From: Sva-07 sp963747375
GTDB lineage: Bacteria > Actinomycetota > Acidimicrobiia > Acidimicrobiales > Ilumatobacteraceae
Length of the DNA: 64,000 nucleotides
Direction: 5' to 3'
Assembly (NCBI GenBank): GCA_963747375.1
Contig: CAVVFL010000022.1
Coordinates: 496,001-560,000 of the forward strand
Position 1 is the first letter of the stretch. Every line of letters starts with the position of its first letter. Under the pieces are notes generated by a model. It saw only the letters and a program-made list of their open reading frames with translations, was not told the DNA's origin and ran no database searches. The translations under genes were made by a program, and so were the position numbers. Shown piece by piece: positions 10,140 to 18,486 of the stretch.

Positions 10140-10864
10140 CGACGACCCCGGACGCGCCTGATCCGGTCTGCAACCCCCCAGCGGGTGACCAACAGCATCG
10201 ATTCCACGATGATCCGACCCGACATCTTCGACTTGCCGCGCAACCGATCGCGGAACACGATGGGTTCCTCCACGACGACAGCGCCGGCGGTGGTGAGCCG
10301 TCGCACCAACTCGGTCAGAAAGGCGTACCCCTCGGCTGACGTGGAGGTGGGATCGATCGATGCCAGCGCCGTTGCGCGATAGGCCCGGTAGCCGCTCGTA
10401 CAGTCGTGGGCGCTCACGCCGAGAATGGTCCTGGTGTAGGCGTTCCCCCATTTCGACAGCAGCTGGCGGCGCACCGGCCAATCCGTCGTCCCGCCACCCC
10501 GGACGTACCGGGAGCCGATCACCAGATCGGCGCCGGCCTCGATCGCGGCGATGAACTCGGGGATCTGCGCCGGATCGTGCGAGAAGTCGGCGTCCATCGA
10601 CACCACGACGTCGTAGGGACCGTCGAGCACCTGTGCGAAACCCTCACGGTACGCGCTGCCGAGACCGGCCTTGCCGGGACGATGCAGGACACGGACGCGT
10701 CCGACCTCGGCGCCGACCGTCTCGGCCAGCGTTCCCGTGCCATCGGGACTGTTGTCGTCGACGACGAGCACATCGGTGGTCGGCGCAGCCTCGCGAACCG
10801 CTCGGAGGAACAGCTCGATGTTCTCGGCCTCGTTGTACGTCGGGAGCACCACCACGCTGCGCAT
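10136..10864 (-). CDS. Polyprenol-phosphate mannosyltransferase-like GT2 (Ppm/Dpm1 type)
   Basis: A 242-residue soluble GT2 enzyme: VLPTYNEAENIE at the N-terminus, VVDDNSPDGTG for the nucleotide sugar, SMDADFSHDP as metal-binding DxD, GSRYVRGGG, and the C-terminal FRDRLRGKSKMS typical of dolichol/polyprenol-phosphate mannose synthases. Such enzymes transfer mannose from GDP-mannose to polyprenyl phosphate on the cytoplasmic face, giving the donor for GT-C mannosyltransferases. It is translationally coupled to the downstream GT-C-like gene. TAGCCT lies nine bases before the ATG and may be a -10 element. A sugar other than mannose remains possible. Confidence 0.85.
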   Translation of the reverse strand: MRSVVVLPTYNEAENIELFLRAVREAAPTTDVLVVDDNSPDGTGTLAETVGAEVGRVRVLHRPGKAGLGSAYREGFAQVLDGPYDVVVSMDADFSHDPAQIPEFIAAIEAGADLVIGSRYVRGGGTTDWPVRRQLLSKWGNAYTRTILGVSAHDCTSGYRAYRATALASIDPTSTSAEGYAFLTELVRRLTTAGAVVVEEPIVFRDRLRGKSKMSGRIIVESMLLVTRWGVADRIRRVRGRR

Positions 10865-10876
10865 GTCGTCGGCAGG

Positions 10877-12058
10877 CTACTTTGAGCCCGGCGCACCGCA
10901 TGCGACCCCGTGCAGGACGCGCATGATGCCGAGCGCGCTCGCATCCCACGTCATCGCAGTCGCCCGCTCGGCGGCGGCGGCGGCGAGCCGGGCACGCAGC
11001 ACATCGTCGGTGATGACTCTGACCATGGCGGCGCCGAGCTGGTCAGGCGGCGCCAGGATGCCCGTCACCCCGTCGACGACACTGCTGCGATGACCGCGGA
11101 TGTCCGATGCGACTGCCGGTGTCCCGCAACGAGCCGCCTCGGTGAGGCTCAGTCCCCATCCCTCCGCGAGCGATGCGCTGGCGACGATCCAGGCCCGTCG
11201 ATACAGGGCGACCAACTCGCCGGGGTCGACCCGGCCCGTGAAGGAGATCCACTCCGAGGCGCCGGCCCGCGCGACCTGACCGACGAGGTCCTCCCGTTCA
11301 GGACCGTCACCGACGATCGTCAGGGTCAGTCCGGGCACCTGTTCTCGCGCAGTGATCGCGGCGTCGATGAGCAGTCCGAACCGTTTGACCGGCGCCAGAC
11401 GGGCAACCGCGACGATCGACGGCTCGGGCGTCTTGTCACCACCCGGCGAGAAGCGAGGATCGGTGCCGTTGGGGACAGCGGTCACCATGTCGGGTCGGAA
11501 GCGGAGTTCGAGGAGTTCGTCGCGCGTGGCGTCCGACGGCGTCACCGTGTGGGTGCGGCGGTAGAACGGCGGCGCGATCCGGCTCTCGAGCCCCCGGCCG
11601 ATCGAGGCGAGCGGGCCCGGGAGGATCTGATCCCACATCGGGCCGTGGACGTGGTGCAGGAACGTGATGTGCGGCCGCCGACACCACACCGGAGAGAACC
11701 ACGGCACGCCGTTCCAGATCTCGACGAGTGCGTCGTAGCGCCCCATCCGGTGCGTCACTTCGGCGGCGATGGTCCGCGGGAAGACCGAGTACCGGCTGCC
11801 GCGCCGAACGACGTCGTAGCCGTTTCGCCGCGCCGTCGCCGGCTGACCGACGGCCGATGACGTGCGGTGCAGCACCTCGAGCCCGGCGGCTGCCCAGCGT
11901 CGCATGAATTCGTCGGCGTGGACCTCCGAACCTCCTGCATCGGGATCGTCGAGATCGCGCCATGCCAGCGTGTGGACCCGCCGGATCCCGTGCGCGATCA
12001 GATCATCGACGTAGTACTGAAGGTCGGGGTCGCTCGACACCGACACGTCTGGGGACAT
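10877..12058 (-). CDS. GT4 family glycosyltransferase
   Basis: A 393-residue GT-B fold enzyme. The N-terminal half has an acceptor-like region (GGSEVHADEFMRRW); the C-terminal half has AVARLAPVKRFGLLIDA and the E-x7-E donor motif EGWGLSLTEAARCGTP. It would transfer a sugar from a nucleotide donor in the cytoplasm. ATG 12058 was preferred to the upstream ATG at 12157 because it removes an unconserved Arg-rich leader and places TATCGT seven bases upstream, the leaderless arrangement seen at many genes here. It sits 12 bases before the Ppm-like gene and is probably co-transcribed with it. Confidence 0.85.
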   Translation of the reverse strand: MSPDVSVSSDPDLQYYVDDLIAHGIRRVHTLAWRDLDDPDAGGSEVHADEFMRRWAAAGLEVLHRTSSAVGQPATARRNGYDVVRRGSRYSVFPRTIAAEVTHRMGRYDALVEIWNGVPWFSPVWCRRPHITFLHHVHGPMWDQILPGPLASIGRGLESRIAPPFYRRTHTVTPSDATRDELLELRFRPDMVTAVPNGTDPRFSPGGDKTPEPSIVAVARLAPVKRFGLLIDAAITAREQVPGLTLTIVGDGPEREDLVGQVARAGASEWISFTGRVDPGELVALYRRAWIVASASLAEGWGLSLTEAARCGTPAVASDIRGHRSSVVDGVTGILAPPDQLGAAMVRVITDDVLRARLAAAAAERATAMTWDASALGIMRVLHGVACGAPGSK

Positions 12059-12065
12059 CCGGACG

Positions 12066-12103
12066 ACGATAGACCCCCGCCCCGGCAATGCACTGGCTAC
12101 CAT
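12066..12103. promoter_or_regulatory. Divergent leaderless promoter pair
   Basis: Two TANNNT hexamers face away from each other between the GT4 gene and the 12112 gene. TATCGT on the minus strand (12066-12071) is seven bases from ATG 12058; TACCAT on the plus strand (12098-12103) is eight bases from TTG 12112. Neither gene has a Shine-Dalgarno sequence in the short gap. Confidence 0.45.
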
Positions 12104-12111
12104 CTCGACGC

Positions 12112-13887
12112 TTGACCGATCTCGCCACTCCCACCGTCGAAACTCCTTCGGCGCCAACGGAGCGGGCTGCGTCGATCCCGTTCGTCAGCGGGGGTCGCCT
12201 GCGCTGGTCGCTGCGGGGCCTGGTCGCCGTGTCGACGCTGCTGGCCTTCTGTCTCCTGCCGGTTCGCGGGCTGTACCGGGCGACGGGATCGTCGATGGAA
12301 GAGGGCTTCATGCTCGTCTTCCCGAAACTCGTGCAGCAGGGCAAGGTCCCCAACGTCGACTTCCTGCACCTCTACGGGCCGGGATCGCTCGACCTGCTCG
12401 CCGGTTGGTATCGGGTGTTCGGGTACACGCTGGAGGCCGAGCGCACCTTCGGCCTGCTGCAGAACCTGGGGATCGTCTTCGCCGTCTATGCGCTGACGCG
12501 CACGTGGGGCCGCGTCACGGCCGTCGGGGCCGGGGTCATCGCCGCACTCCTGATCATGACCCCGATCGGGCTCTCGGCGCTGGCGTGGCACGGGGCGGTC
12601 GCCATGGCGATGTGGGCGCTCGTGTTCGCACTGCGGGCCCGCCACACGGCGCGCACCGTCGACTGGGCCGTCGCCGGCATCCTGGCGGGGCTGGCGCTCA
12701 CGTTCCGACCCGACATCATCCTGGCGTTGAGCGCGGCACTGCTCTGTGCCGTGTGGGCGCACCGACGCACCGGCCTGCGTCCGCTGATCATCGCGACGAT
12801 CGTCGGGTTGATCCCGATGTGGATCCACCTCGTGGTGGCGGGGCCGTGGAACGTCGTTCGACGGGATCGTGCTCGACCCGGTGATCCGTCTGCGTCCCGG
12901 ACGCGAGCTTCCGGTGCCACCGTCGTGGGGCAAGGTCGACGGTGCCCTGCAGGCGATCGCCGAAGGCGACGCACCGTGGTGGCGCCTGCCGGCCCCGGCC
13001 GCGAGCCACCAGCTCTTCCTCTGGTTCTTCGCCGTGGTCCTGATCGCCGTCGCCGTCCCGGCGTGGGCGTGGTGGCGACGTCGCCACGGGGCTCGCGACG
13101 AGCACAACATGGTGCTGCTCGCTGCAGGAGTCTTCGGCCTCGGCATCCTGCCCCAAGCGATGCAGCGGCCGGATTCGACCCACCTGGCGTGGGTCGCCAT
13201 CGGTTCGTGGCCGCTGCTCGCCGCCTCGATCGCCGACGCCCGCAGCCGCCGCGGGCCCACCGAACGTGGACTCCCGGTGTGATCGGCACCGGCGTCGTCC
13301 TCGCCCTGATGCTCGTGATCGCGCCGTTCTACACGTATCGGTCCTACCTCCTGCACACTCGGGTGTCGGTGGGCAATCTGCCGCTGCCGTTCCTGGTCGA
13401 GCGCGACGGTCGCCGGTTCTGGTTCTCGGACCCCAACGTCGCCACTGCGTTCAACGACATGATCGTCGAACTCGACGCGCTGACCGAGCCGGGCGATCGC
13501 CTGATCGTGGGGACCGCCGACCTCAGCCGAACCGTGTACAACGACGTCTCGGTGTACTACCTGTTCCCGGAGTTGACCCCCGGCACCTACTTCGTCGAGA
13601 TGGATCCGGGGATCGCCGACACCGCCGGGTCCGGGCTCGCTGAGGACATCGAGGCCGCGGACTACCTCGTGCTCACGAACATCTGGGGAGGCTGGGTCGA
13701 GCCCAACGCCACGATGCGACGCGGCTCCCAGGAGGCCAATCAGGCCGTAGCGGACAACTTCTGTCTCGTGCGTGCGTTCGAGGAGAATCTCGTGATGATC
13801 TTCGAACGCTGCGAGGGCGGCGGCGGGATCAGCCCGGCCGACGTGCCCGGCCGCTTCCCCGAGATTCCGCCCGTTCTGGAGAACTGA
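12112..13887 (+). CDS. GT-C-like polytopic membrane protein (two frameshifts)
   Basis: Three frame segments form one protein of about 591 residues if a base is removed near 12856 and one is added near 13274. It opens with a polar tail, then a hydrophobic segment and the loop GSSMEEGFMLVFPKLVQQG, continues as a polytopic protein to about residue 415, and ends with a soluble domain (FWFSDPNVATAFNDM, then GDRLIVGTADLSR). This is GT-C-like in layout; donor and acceptor are unknown. TTG 12112 is taken as the start because TACCAT is eight bases upstream; ATG 12088 is the alternative. The gene converges on the dprE2-like gene, with hairpin family 1 copy 2 between them. Confidence 0.7.
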   Translation: MTDLATPTVETPSAPTERAASIPFVSGGRLRWSLRGLVAVSTLLAFCLLPVRGLYRATGSSMEEGFMLVFPKLVQQGKVPNVDFLHLYGPGSLDLLAGWYRVFGYTLEAERTFGLLQNLGIVFAVYALTRTWGRVTAVGAGVIAALLIMTPIGLSALAWHGAVAMAMWALVFALRARHTARTVDWAVAGILAGLALTFRPDIILALSAALLCAVWAHRRTGLRPLIIATIVGLIPMWIHLVVAGPWNVVRRDRARPGDPSASRTRASGATVVGQGRRCPAGDRRRRRTVVAPAGPGREPPALPLVLRRGPDRRRRPGVGVVATSPRGSRRAQHGAARCRSLRPRHPAPSDAAAGFDPPGVGRHRFVAAARRLDRRRPQPPRAHRTWTPGVIGTGVVLALMLVIAPFYTYRSYLLHTRVSVGNLPLPFLVERDGRRFWFSDPNVATAFNDMIVELDALTEPGDRLIVGTADLSRTVYNDVSVYYLFPELTPGTYFVEMDPGIADTAGSGLAEDIEAADYLVLTNIWGGWVEPNATMRRGSQEANQAVADNFCLVRAFEENLVMIFERCEGGGGISPADVPGRFPEIPPVLEN

Positions 13888-13908
13888 CCGGTCCGTCACC
13901 ACGGTGCA

Positions 13909-13952
13909 AGCGATGAGCGAGCGGCCGGTATCCGGGCCCTTCGCTCATCGCT
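13909..13952. terminator. Hairpin family 1, copy 2
   Basis: The same perfect 12-bp arms as copy 1 enclose a 20-base loop differing from copy 1 at one base (T to G in the CCGG-CCC part), which keeps or improves inner pairing. It lies between the convergent 12112 gene and the dprE2-like gene and probably ends both transcripts. Confidence 0.65.
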
Positions 13953-13972
13953 CACGCGTTGAGCCTGGCCGA

Positions 13973-14717
13973 TCAGCGGTCGAGGCGTCGCCAGATGGGC
14001 CCGGGGACGAAGCGCAGGATCCCGAACACCAGCCGCAGGATGCCCGGCGCCCACACCACGTCGGAGCCTCGGCGCAGACCCTTCACCGTTGCGTCGGCGA
14101 CATCGGCGGGATCCACCGCGAACGGCGCCTCGGGAACACCCGCGCTCATCGAGGACCGCACGTAGCCGGGACGAACGGTCAGGACCCGGGCACCCGAGCC
14201 GTGGAGCCAGTGCCCGAGACCCGTGGCGAACGCGTCCTGGGCTGCCTTGGTCGAGCCGTAGACGAAGTTCGACGGCCGAGTCCGGACGCCTGCCACGCTC
14301 GACAGCACCACGAGGGTGCCGTGGCCCTGGGCCTTCAGTTGGCGGGCGACCGCGAGACCCGAACTGACGGCGCCGACGTAGTTCACCTCGGCGAGGCGCG
14401 GCTGCCTTCTCGGGGTCGTCGCCGTCGTCGGCGCCGAGTTGTCCGAACGCCTGCACGACGATGTCGAGATCGCCGTACGTGGCGGCCATCGACCGAACGA
14501 ACGATTCGTGGGCGCCGTGTTCGGTGGCGTCGAACGCCACGGCCACCACCTCGGCGTGTTCGCTGAACCCCGTGGTGTCGACATCGCCCGGCTTCCGGCA
14601 GGCCAGGATCACCCGGCGCAACGAGGGTGAGTCGAGCGCCTGCACGATGGCGCGCCCGATGTCGCTCGCACCTCCGAGCACGAGGATCGATTGGGGTTGG
14701 TGGATCGCATTCTGCAC
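13973..14717 (-). CDS. DprE2-like short-chain dehydrogenase (one frameshift)
   Basis: About 247 residues after removing one base near 14402. It has the NAD(P)-binding LVLGGASDIGRA, VVQAFGQLG, LSSVAGVRTR and the YGSTKAAQ catalytic Tyr-Lys of the SDR family, and ends ILRFVPGPIWRRLDR, similar to the C-terminus of DprE2. In mycobacteria DprE2 (with DprE1) epimerises decaprenylphosphoryl-ribose to decaprenylphosphoryl-arabinose by reducing the 2-keto intermediate. The gene directly follows the DprE1-like oxidase (19-base gap, GAGAGG before the GTG), the same pairing and order as in mycobacteria, which supports the assignment strongly. A generic SDR is the fallback call. Confidence 0.82.
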
Positions 14718-14736
14718 AGAGGCCTCTCGGGGGTTG

Positions 14737-16107
14737 TCAGATGAGTTCGAGTCGCCGGGCCTGATCGCTCACCCAGAGGCCGTCCGGGTCGACCCGATGG
14801 CGGATCGCCTTCCACTCGTCGAGTCGTGGGTAGCCGGCCCGGATCACTTCGGGGGGACAGAACGCGTCCTTGGCGAGGTAGTGGCGACCGCCGGCCGCCA
14901 TCACGAGCTCGTCGAGTTCACGCAGCAATCGGCCGAGCCCGTCGACACCGGCGGGAAGGTCGAGCGTCAACGTCCAGCCGGGCTTCGGGAAGCTCAGCAG
15001 ACCACCGCTCTCGGCGCCGAGACGCTTCAGCACGGCCAGGAAACTCGCATGACCCTCCGCCGAGATCTTGCCGACGATCGCACGAAGCGTGTCGACCGCT
15101 TCGAACGGCACGACGAACTGGTACTGGAGGAAACCGCCCCGGCCGTACAGCCGATTCCACTGTCCGACCATGTCGAGCGGATGGAAGAACGCCGTGATGC
15201 TCTCGATGCCGTGGTGCTCACGTGGCGTCTTGCGGTACCAGAACTCGTTGAACGCACGAACGGCCGCACGGTTCAGCACGTTGGGCATGCCGACGGGCAC
15301 ATCCGGCAGCACGGGCGGATCGAAGGCGAGCGGGTCGAGCGCGGCCTTGGGCTCGTACGACCGCAGTTCGCCCAGGCTGGCGTGATTGCCGAGCGAGAGC
15401 ACCGACCGACCCAACGACGATCCGGTGGCCACCAGATCGATCCAGGCCACCGAGTAGCGGTACTGGTGATCGCCGTCCTCCATCCGTTGGAGGAGTGCGT
15501 CGAGGTTCGGCACGCGCTCGATGTCGACCAGGAAGTGGCCGGTCTCGATGGGGATCAGCCGGAACGTGGCATCGACGATGATGCCCGTGAGCCCCATGCC
15601 GCCGATGGTCGCCCACCACAGATCGTGATGCGTGTCGGGGGTGATGTGATGGATCGTGCCGTCGGCGAGCAGCATGGTCATCGCCACCACGTGCGATCCG
15701 AACGACCGATCGGCGTGGTGCCCCTTGCCGTGGACGTCGCTGGCGATGCATCCGCCGACCGTGACGAATCGGGTACCGGGGGTGACCGGCACGAACCAGC
15801 CGCGAGGCACGATGTCGCGCAGGATCGTGTCGAGGCTGACGCCGGCACCGGCCGTCAGCGTCCCGGCATCGGGATCGAGGGTCATCGACGAGTCGTCGCC
15901 GGCCAGGCGCAGCACCGTGCCGCCACCGTTCTGGGCGGGATCACCGTACGACCGGCCGAGACCTCGCACGATCGCGCCGCGAGCGAGCGGACCGAGTTCG
16001 GCAAGCGACCCCGGCCGAACGAGTTCTGACGCACTGACGTCGACGATCGAGGCCACGCTCGGCGAGGTGTTGCCCCACCCGGAGAGTTCTCGTTGCTCGG
16101 ATTTCAC
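14737..16107 (-). CDS. dprE1: DprE1-like FAD-dependent polyprenylphosphoryl-ribose 2-oxidase
   Basis: A 456-residue flavoprotein of the vanillyl-alcohol-oxidase fold. The FAD part has RGLGRSYGD, GTRFVTVGGCIASDVHGKGHH and RSFGSHV; the substrate part has the active-site lysine in YLAKDAF (about K413) and the ending YPRLDEW then VSDQARRLELI, close to mycobacterial DprE1. The enzyme oxidises C2 of polyprenylphosphoryl-ribose, the first half of epimerisation to the arabinose donor. At the position of the mycobacterial Cys387, the residue attacked by benzothiazinones, this protein has threonine (PGWTLTLDLP, T381). TATCCT about ten bases before the GTG suggests its own promoter. It is followed by the DprE2-like gene. 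Confidence 0.87.
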   Translation of the reverse strand: MKSEQRELSGWGNTSPSVASIVDVSASELVRPGSLAELGPLARGAIVRGLGRSYGDPAQNGGGTVLRLAGDDSSMTLDPDAGTLTAGAGVSLDTILRDIVPRGWFVPVTPGTRFVTVGGCIASDVHGKGHHADRSFGSHVVAMTMLLADGTIHHITPDTHHDLWWATIGGMGLTGIIVDATFRLIPIETGHFLVDIERVPNLDALLQRMEDGDHQYRYSVAWIDLVATGSSLGRSVLSLGNHASLGELRSYEPKAALDPLAFDPPVLPDVPVGMPNVLNRAAVRAFNEFWYRKTPREHHGIESITAFFHPLDMVGQWNRLYGRGGFLQYQFVVPFEAVDTLRAIVGKISAEGHASFLAVLKRLGAESGGLLSFPKPGWTLTLDLPAGVDGLGRLLRELDELVMAAGGRHYLAKDAFCPPEVIRAGYPRLDEWKAIRHRVDPDGLWVSDQARRLELI

Positions 16108-16138
16108 GGGAGTTCCGAGGATAGTGCTGGATCGACGC

Positions 16139-16908
16139 TCAGTAGGGCCACTCGGGCACCGGCCGGCCCAGGCGCGCCAGCAGACGGCCGTATCCCACCG
16201 ACAGCATCACCTTGAGCGCGACGTTCTTGACGAACCACGGGAGCTGCGCGGTCTGGCGAGCAGCGTTGCCGAGCCGCGCCGCGAGCCCGCCGCCGAGGTC
16301 GGCCCGGTAGATCGTCATCGAGCGCGAGCGCCCGACATAGCGGAACTTCGACCCGGGAACGAGCGCCCGGAAGATCGCCCCGGTCACACCGATCGACGAG
16401 AACGAGTCGTGGATCAGCATCGTGCCGCCGTCGGCGACTCGATCGCCCCACGACCGGATGTCGGCCAGTGCCGGCCCGTAGCGGTGCGCACCGTCGATGT
16501 AGAGCACGTCGACCTGCCCCTCGACGTGGCCGAGTGCCTCGTCGGAGAACATCCGCAGGTGGCGCACCCGGTCGGCGACTCCCGCTCGCTCGAGGTTGGC
16601 GAGGAACACCGCATGGTCGGCGCTCGCTTCGTCCTCGTACCCGTCGAATCTCCTGCGGTCCACGATCGTTGCCCGCGTGCGGGTCGATGGCGACGATCTG
16701 CGCATCGGACAGGGGCGGCACTCGCCAACACGATCGTCGACCGGCCCCGGAAGCTTCCGATCTCGACGATCGAACCCGAGGGCGGGCATCGCCGTGCCGC
16801 GTCGAACAGCGTCGACGCCTGCCCCGGCGTCATCCAGCCGTCGACATCGGCGACGAGTTCCATGACCGAAGCGAGATCGTTCGCGCCGGAGGCGCCCTCA
16901 GGAGACAT
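16139..16908 (-). CDS. Class I SAM-dependent methyltransferase (Methyltransf_24 type, two frameshifts)
   Basis: About 255 residues once single extra bases near 16731 (in a C run) and 16665 are removed. It reads SIVEIGSFRGRSTIVLA (SAM motif I), AQIVAIDPHAG, VDVLYIDGAHRYGPALADI and LIHDSFSSIGVTGAI, the hallmarks of the Methyltransf_24/cephalosporin-hydroxylase-like family often found in glycan clusters. ATG 16908 overlaps the ubiA-like stop by eleven bases. Its position between the prenyltransferase and oxidase genes of the arabinose-donor pathway suggests it modifies a lipid-linked or polymerised pentose, but the substrate cannot be read from sequence. Confidence 0.75.
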
Positions 16909-17767
16909 AGACGGCGAGACCATAGACGACGAGCCAGCAGAATCCGAGGAACAGCAGCAGTCGATCGCTCGTGAAGACCTCTTCGGGCGCCGATCCCCCA
17001 CCCTCGTCGAGGACGAGCAGATAGCGCATCAACGCCATCAGCATCGGCACGATCGACAGTTCGTAGAGCGGCCAACTGCTCGCCGACACCGCGCTGGTCT
17101 CGAAGGCCCACATGCAGTAGCTGATCAGCACGCCGGCGAGGCTGACGGCGAGGATCATCCGCAGATAGTTGATCGAGTAGACCTCGAGCGTCGCTCGGGT
17201 ACCGGCGGCATCGCCCACCTCGTTCAGTTCGGCGTAGCGCTTGCCGACGACGATGAACAGCGACCCGAACATGATGCACAGCACGAACCAACGCGACATG
17301 GGGACGTCGACGGCGACGGCGCCGGCCGCCGCGCGCAGGACGAATCCGGCGGCCACGGTCACGACATCGACGACGGGGACCTGCTTGAGCCGCAGCGTGT
17401 AGGCGATGGTGATCACGATGTAGGTGGCCACCACCGCAACGGTCTGCCACCGACCGGTGAGCGCGGCGAGTCCGAGCGCGATGATCGGGAACGCCACCCC
17501 GGCGACCCGTGCGGTGCCGACCGCGAGCTGCCCCGACGCGATCGGTCGGTTGCACTTGGTGGGATGGCGTCGATCGGCCTCGACGTCGAGGAGGTCGTTC
17601 CAGATGTAGATGCCGCTGGCCGCGAAACAGAACGAGACGAACGCGAGCAGCGTCAGCGCCAGGTTGTTGCCCTCGTCGAGGACGCCGGCCGCCCCGGGGG
17701 CGGCGAAGACCAGGATGTTCTTGAGCCACTGCTTCGGACGGGACTCGCGCCACAACCCGCTCAGCAC
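16898..17767 (-). CDS. UbiA-family polyprenyl-phosphate phosphoribosyltransferase (Rv3806c-like)
   Basis: A 289-residue protein with about nine membrane helices. The first Asp-rich motif is NDLLDVEADRRHPTK, followed by RPIASG, and the second conserved region is YTLRLKQVPVVDV. The opening ESRPKQWLKNILVF matches the decaprenyl-phosphate phosphoribosyltransferase branch of the UbiA family, which joins PRPP to polyprenyl phosphate as the first committed step to the arabinose donor. Presence of DprE1- and DprE2-like genes just downstream fits. The GTG start is 63 bases from the HAD gene stop. A quinone-type prenyltransferase is less likely given the motifs and neighbours. Confidence 0.83.
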   Translation of the reverse strand: MLSGLWRESRPKQWLKNILVFAAPGAAGVLDEGNNLALTLLAFVSFCFAASGIYIWNDLLDVEADRRHPTKCNRPIASGQLAVGTARVAGVAFPIIALGLAALTGRWQTVAVVATYIVITIAYTLRLKQVPVVDVVTVAAGFVLRAAAGAVAVDVPMSRWFVLCIMFGSLFIVVGKRYAELNEVGDAAGTRATLEVYSINYLRMILAVSLAGVLISYCMWAFETSAVSASSWPLYELSIVPMLMALMRYLLVLDEGGGSAPEEVFTSDRLLLFLGFCWLVVYGLAVYVS

Positions 17768-17830
17768 GCGTCGACCGCCGGGAATCGGTGCTCACTCATC
17801 GCGTCGGCGACCGTAGCGGCCCGTGATCGC

Positions 17831-18486
17831 TCATCCGGGCATCTTGCCGTGGCCCACCCAGCGGGCATCGTCGGCGTCGGCGAGCAGTTCGCGATCTCCC
17901 GACGAATCCCCGTACGCGGTGACGTGCACCGCCGCCCGGCCGCCGGCACTGCTCGGCGAGCCAGTCGTGCAGCCGTCGGACCTTCTCGGGTCCGCGACAA
18001 TTGGCACCCCTCAATCGGCCGGTGAGGAGTCCGTGCGGGTCCACCTCCAGGCGGACCGCGAGCACGTCGTCCACGCCGAGCAGCGTCCCGAGCGGGCGCA
18101 GGTAGACCTCGAACGAGGCGGAGACCAGCACCACCGTGTCACCGGCCGCCTGGTGGGCGCGGAGGTCATCGACGACATCGCGTCGCAGGCCGGTCTCGAA
18201 CACCGATGCGGGCGAACTCGGTGGCTTCGGCCTCGACGTGGTCGATCGGCACGCCTCGGAACGTCGCCATCGCACTCGTGTGCCTTCAACGAATCCCGGT
18301 CACGCCGGGCCATTGCCCCGGTGACGGCGACACCCTGGCGGAGCATGCCCTGGGTCAGCCGGCGCGTGCCGGCGACTCGACGGAGGAAGGGCACCACGCA
18401 GTCGCGGCGCGTCAGCGTGCCGTCGACATCGAACGCAGCGACCCGGGTGATCGGGCCGAATCGCGCCGTGATCGGCGGTGCGTCAC
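17831..18486 (-). CDS. HAD-IB phosphatase (at least three frameshifts)
   Basis: Four segments add up to about 217 residues: VAAFDVDGTLTRRDCVVPFLRR (HAD motif I), MATFRGVPIDHVEAEATEF, DTVVLVSASFEVYLRPLG (motif II with the Ser) and YGDSSGDRELL (motif IV). The breaks are near 18283, 18203 and 17950, each explained by one extra base. No canonical start is in frame with motif I; a GTG at 18486 overlapping the aroA stop would need one further base correction. HAD-IB enzymes are often fused or adjacent to UbiA-type enzymes. Here the product could remove the 5-phosphate from polyprenyl-phosphoryl-5-phosphoribose, the step between UbiA and DprE1; that is inference. Confidence 0.72.

Noticed and set aside
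6423..10481. A 1352-residue open frame on the minus strand across 6423-10481
   Set aside because: The 6423-8189 part is antisense to a clear GT-C-like gene and is Arg/His/Asp-rich as expected for shadow frames in high-GC DNA; only the 8273-10139 part is a real gene.
17796..17840. A fourth copy of hairpin family 1 (CTCATCGC-like words near 17798 and 17826)
   Set aside because: The two words are in the same orientation and cannot form the stem.
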